From Opitutales bacterium (GTDB lineage: Bacteria; Verrucomicrobiota; Verrucomicrobiia; Opitutales; UBA9783): a stretch of DNA of 9,583 nt. The notes under the pieces were generated by a model, which saw only the letters and a list, made by a program, of their open reading frames with translations, did not search any database and had not been told where the DNA came from. A program made the position numbers and the translations under genes. Below, one piece after another: positions 7,027 to 9,583 of this stretch. The stretch's first letter is position 1, and each line of letters opens with the position of its first letter. The stretch lies in NCBI GenBank assembly GCA_017479315.1, contig JAFVCI010000101.1:1-9583 (forward strand), written 5' to 3'.

Positions 7027-8151
7027 CTACGCCGCAATCTGCATTTCCGTCTGTCGGGCGTTTTGATTCAGCTGTTGTATCATGGAAAGCAGATTGTTGA
7101 TAAAGTCCATGATTGCTTTCGCGGTCGACTGATTTTGTTCCTGCGCCTTTCGTATAACTTCCATCACCATGGCTTCCGCTTCCGCCTTTATATCCGCATC
7201 TTTTGCATCTTTCTGTTGCATCGCACTGACGACTCCGGCGATACCCTGCGCCATTTGCGAGGCTGCCTGTCCGCCCGACGTCATTGCGCCACCGAGTATA
7301 AATTGTGGTTGACCTGTAACGTCCGCCAGTTTTTGGAAGTGCCTTTGATACTCCGCTTCGGTTGCTAACTTGTTATCCACCTTATCCGACCACGTAGTAT
7401 TATTCCGTTCTTTACTGATATTCCCCTTCATTGTGTTGGTGGCACTCCTCATTTGCATGGCGGTCCCGGCAACCGTCAGCCACAACGAAATAAAACCCAT
7501 CACAATACCGGTAACCGCCGACGTGATTGCCGCACTGTACTGCTTGTCTCTTGACGCCTCCATGTCTTTGATCTTGGCTTCAAACGAAGACATCAGGTTA
7601 TTCAGATTCAGCAGATCGTTTTGTCGCTGCGTTGTCAGCATCTGCGCAAACACCGCAATGAGCAATTTCAGCAGTTCGCGCATATCGCTGTCGGTCACGG
7701 CTTTCATGAACGGTTCCGCCGCCGAAAGCCCCGTATTGACCAGTTTCTGAAACTGTTTGTCTTCGGAAGACACCAATAAACTGCCGAGGATGCTCGGTAA
7801 ATTTGTTACGGATTTGTTCAAATCCGATAAAACGGTCGGCAATTCATGGGGCTTACATCCCAATAAGTTCGCCAATTTATTCCCCAATATCGGATTTGCC
7901 CACAAAGCCTGCTGTATATCCTCCGTTTTCGTTCCCGCAAACAGCGCATTGACCTGCGACGTATAGTTTTCTATCTTCTTAGCGTCCTCCGCGGTGGTTT
8001 CACGGGTAATGTTGATAATACCCGAACTGTCCGTATGCGACTTTACCGCCTGCTTCAATTTATCGACGGAGCCCGTGTAATTGGACGCTTCCGTCGTGAG
8101 ACTTTGACTATTGAATGTAACTTCGCTCATAATCTTAATCTTTTGGTACAT
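7027..8151 (-). CDS. putative type III secretion minor translocator (SctB; YopD/IpaC/EspB-like)
   Basis: This 374-residue protein has the order of parts of YopD-family translocators, which are secreted by a type III system and form a pore with SctE in the host membrane. Parts: a polar Ser/Thr/Asn/Gln-rich N-terminus without a Sec signal; a helical coiled-coil stretch (about 155-205); one hydrophobic segment (about 207-231, containing VTGIVMGFISLWLTVAGTAM); a Gly/Ala/Ser-rich segment (287-312, with GGQAASQMAQGIAGVVSAM); and a long amphipathic C-terminal helix (318-370) rich in Q, N, A and E. YopD shows the same arrangement at 306 residues, including a Q-rich segment before the hydrophobic helix and GQMA-like residues after it. 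The match is by architecture and composition, not a strict motif. Alternatives are another secreted pore-forming or membrane-associated coiled-coil protein. A second ATG at 8130 (MSEVTFNSQ...) gives 367 residues and a more typical secreted N-terminus; neither start has a Shine-Dalgarno. The neighbouring cysteine-rich gene lies upstream on the same strand. No other secretion gene is in view. Confidence 0.65.
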   Translation of the reverse strand: MYQKIKIMSEVTFNSQSLTTEASNYTGSVDKLKQAVKSHTDSSGIINITRETTAEDAKKIENYTSQVNALFAGTKTEDIQQALWANPILGNKLANLLGCKPHELPTVLSDLNKSVTNLPSILGSLLVSSEDKQFQKLVNTGLSAAEPFMKAVTDSDMRELLKLLIAVFAQMLTTQRQNDLLNLNNLMSSFEAKIKDMEASRDKQYSAAITSAVTGIVMGFISLWLTVAGTAMQMRSATNTMKGNISKERNNTTWSDKVDNKLATEAEYQRHFQKLADVTGQPQFILGGAMTSGGQAASQMAQGIAGVVSAMQQKDAKDADIKAEAEAMVMEVIRKAQEQNQSTAKAIMDFINNLLSMIQQLNQNARQTEMQIAA

Positions 8152-8198
8152 GCTTTGGTTTAACGCATGCTTATGAACGTAGAACGGATGTTTTTAAA

Positions 8199-8216
8199 AA
8201 AATTTTCGAAAATTTT
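8199..8216. promoter_or_regulatory. 18-base perfect AT-rich palindrome upstream of the translocator-like gene
   Basis: AAAATTTTCGAAAATTTT is its own reverse complement, centred on CG at 8207/8208. It lies 47 bases before the ATG at 8151 and 68 before the alternative ATG at 8130, in an A/T-tract region. It could be an operator for a dimeric regulator or an UP-element-like site. On the - strand just downstream, TTTAAA and CATAAG are 17 bases apart, a weak promoter candidate. The palindrome is certain; the function is inferred. Confidence 0.5.
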
Positions 8217-8221
8217 CTGTG

Positions 8222-8235
8222 GGTTTGAACAAACC
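8222..8235. repeat. short inverted repeat GGTTTG-AA-CAAACC
   Basis: Two 6-base arms (8222-8227 and 8230-8235) are separated by AA, five bases beyond the AT palindrome and overlapping the first tandem 14-mer. It is operator-like in size and position, but six-base arms can arise by chance. Confidence 0.4.
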
Positions 8236-8258
8236 GACATACAGAAACCGATAAACAT
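8231..8258. repeat. two abutting 14-base direct repeats
   Basis: AAACCGACATACAG (8231-8244) is followed immediately by AAACCGATAAACAT (8245-8258). They match at 11 of 14 positions, with AAACCGA shared exactly. Head-to-tail sites spaced 14 bases apart upstream of a candidate virulence gene suggest binding sites for an activator, but no regulator is identified. Confidence 0.45.
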
Positions 8259-8260
8259 AC

Positions 8261-8294
8261 CCTGCGAGAACCAAACAAAAAACGATTCTGCAGG
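8261..8294. other. imperfect hairpin downstream of the cysteine-rich gene
   Basis: CCTGCGAGAA (8261-8270) pairs with TTCTGCAGG (8286-8294) apart from one bulged G, around a 15-base A-rich loop. On the - strand it lies about 40 bases past the stop of the cysteine-rich gene, but the T-run falls inside the loop rather than after the stem. It is therefore not a standard terminator. The two - strand genes may be co-transcribed or separately controlled. Confidence 0.3.
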
Positions 8295-8332
8295 ATACCG
8301 CGCCTCTCTTTATTGCGGACACACAGGGAGGC

Positions 8333-9583
8333 TCACAGGATACTTTCGGCTTTCTTGTTTAAGTCCCTAAACTCTTTCCTTATCTTTTCGTGTTCCTGAT
8401 TGAAAAAGTCTCCTTTTGCATTCTGTTCCTGCACAAAACCAGCTTGTTTGGTGTCAAAATTTAAAGCCTTCTCCTTTAAGTCTCTGATTTCCTTCTGTTT
8501 CTCACCCTCTTCCTGGTTGCTCATGTCCATAAGATATTTTGAAATAATCATTTCTGCCTTTAATGAAAACTTTTCATCCTCTAAGTTTTTTCTTCTGCTT
8601 CGCGCTTCCCAGGAAAACAAGATATTCGCGGCATTCAAAGTCTCCAACCTTCTGTTCAAATCTTCCAATTGCTTCTTTAAACCGTCCGCCGCATTTTTGT
8701 TCTTTGATTTCTTCAATTTCGAAATCAGTTTCCTGTAATCTTTCATCATATGATATTCCCTCCTGTATGCAGTATGCGGTACTTGCTCAAACGTTTCACA
8801 ATCGTGCAGAACAGCATCAGAGACATCACCCACGATCACTTCACAGGATTCCTCCGAAAGGGTATCCCGTTTCCCGGCAAAACGATAAAAACTGCTCCAC
8901 GTTACCGGCGGAAGGAAACTCTCTTCTACTTGCCAGTGCAAACCACTCTCCTGACAAATGCCACAGGCAGAAGATTGACAAAACTTTTCTTCCCCTTTCA
9001 ACCGGATGTAATGGATACGTCTTTTACCGTACAGTAACTCGTGACTCTGAATGCAGTACGTATGTAAATTTTCCGTCAGATAATAATTGGATCCTATGTT
9101 TTCACACAGAGAACACAGCCATTTTTGATCTTCCGGAGCCCATTTTGCGTAATTCAAATAACACTTCTGAACCAAACTCAACATCTCCCAGCTCGTGGAT
9201 ATAAAGTTATTCTGTTTGTGACTCCAAAGGGCATCCAACGAATAATAATCCGCGTAAAGCCTGAGCAAGCGCAATAAGTCAGCTCTGTCCGTTGCTTCTT
9301 GCAATGTCGGTGCAACCTCTTGAAGGAGTTTTGCAACGGGCTCGCAGAAAAACTTCTGCAGATACTCCTCACAGTTGCTCAACCTTTCGGCATTAAAAAA
9401 CTTTAAAACGTAAGCCTTATACAAATCCTTCCCTTTGTCTATTACATTTTGTTTGGAAAAAATCCCGCTCGACGGTACATAACTTTTGTTGTCGTTAGGC
9501 ATCATATTTATACCATACAGGGCACAACAATCAAACGGAACCCATTGTGAACAGATATGTCCTCTTTCCCAAAGCGATAAAAC
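8333..9583 (-). CDS. unrecognised cysteine-containing coiled-coil protein, 5' end beyond window
   Basis: No family is recognised. The first in-window ATG is at 9505 (390 residues, starting MMPNDNK), but the frame is open for 26 more codons to the right edge, with no ATG, GTG or TTG there. The extension reads as plausible protein (ends FDCCALYGIN, with CSQW earlier), so the true start is probably outside. Counting from ATG 9505: a helical N-terminal half with cysteines at 45, 54 and 115; C131-x2-C134; C176, C181-x2-C184 with H190 nearby (possible metal site); then highly charged helical, probably coiled-coil stretches at about 253-300 and 332-390. There is no membrane segment and no Sec-type signal visible. 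The DNA is clearly AT-richer than the rest of the window. It lies 181 bases upstream of the translocator-like gene on the same strand, so an effector or accessory role in type III secretion is possible but unproven. Confidence 0.75.
   Translation of the reverse strand, partial: VLSLWERGHICSQWVPFDCCALYGINMMPNDNKSYVPSSGIFSKQNVIDKGKDLYKAYVLKFFNAERLSNCEEYLQKFFCEPVAKLLQEVAPTLQEATDRADLLRLLRLYADYYSLDALWSHKQNNFISTSWEMLSLVQKCYLNYAKWAPEDQKWLCSLCENIGSNYYLTENLHTYCIQSHELLYGKRRIHYIRLKGEEKFCQSSACGICQESGLHWQVEESFLPPVTWSSFYRFAGKRDTLSEESCEVIVGDVSDAVLHDCETFEQVPHTAYRREYHMMKDYRKLISKLKKSKNKNAADGLKKQLEDLNRRLETLNAANILFSWEARSRRKNLEDEKFSLKAEMIISKYLMDMSNQEEGEKQKEIRDLKEKALNFDTKQAGFVQEQNAKGDFFNQEHEKIRKEFRDLNKKAESIL

Noticed and set aside
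8165..8200. Sigma-70 promoter TTTAAA-17-CATAAG on the - strand before the translocator-like gene
   Set aside because: The spacing fits, but both hexamers match the consensus poorly. It is mentioned as a weak candidate only, not called as a promoter.
8167..8370. 67-codon + strand ORF in the spacer between the two - strand genes
   Set aside because: It crosses the palindrome and repeats and overlaps the 3' end of the cysteine-rich gene. There is no Shine-Dalgarno and no recognisable sequence.
8563..9204. 213-codon + strand ORF opposite the cysteine-rich gene
   Set aside because: The product is low-complexity Ser/Pro/Asn-rich sequence, while the reverse strand gives charged helical coiled-coil sequence. 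The reverse frame is the better gene.
1..9583. CRISPR arrays, insertion sequences, rRNA genes, replication origin
   Set aside because: No regularly spaced repeats, transposase-like ORFs, terminal inverted repeats, rRNA-like sequence or DnaA-box clusters were seen in a read-through of both strands.

Overview
The window looks like bacterial chromosome from the PVC superphylum, most plausibly Verrucomicrobiota. The main clue is the 613-residue GreA-type protein: its C-terminal 150 residues are ordinary GreA, but they follow a very long helical extension that contains a WGVG-type motif, an architecture I know from chlamydial GreA. The lineage call is an inference from gene content, and no rRNA or marker set is present to confirm it. 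None of the starts of the five clear genes whose start lies in the window has a convincing Shine-Dalgarno sequence.

Left part (1-5471, all + strand). The 3' end of a CCA-encoding tRNA (probably Ser) is followed 30 bases later by a stand-alone NAD-dependent UDP-glucuronate decarboxylase/dehydrogenase that closely matches the C-terminal domain of ArnA. After a 276-base gap come the GreA-like factor and a RecD2 helicase. Only three bases separate these two, so they are almost certainly one operon linking RNA polymerase rescue and DNA repair.

Middle (5472-7026). A 251-base gap has a strongly pyrimidine-rich + strand. Read in reverse, it holds a doubtful 68-codon ORF. A reduced GspE/PilB/ComGA-type ATPase (+ strand) follows. 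It then converges on the right-hand genes at a strong two-tier hairpin, which ends in a T-run when read on the - strand.

Right part (7027-9583, - strand). Transcription runs from right to left. First comes an unrecognised, cysteine-containing coiled-coil protein in visibly AT-rich DNA, whose frame stays open to the window edge. After a 181-base spacer comes a 374-residue protein with the layout of the minor type III secretion translocator (SctB; YopD/IpaC/EspB family): a coiled coil, one hydrophobic segment, a small-residue segment and an amphipathic C-terminal helix. The spacer carries an 18-base perfect palindrome, a short inverted repeat and two abutting 14-base direct repeats. The most interesting hypothesis is that this pair belongs to a host-interaction (type III secretion) module embedded beside housekeeping genes.
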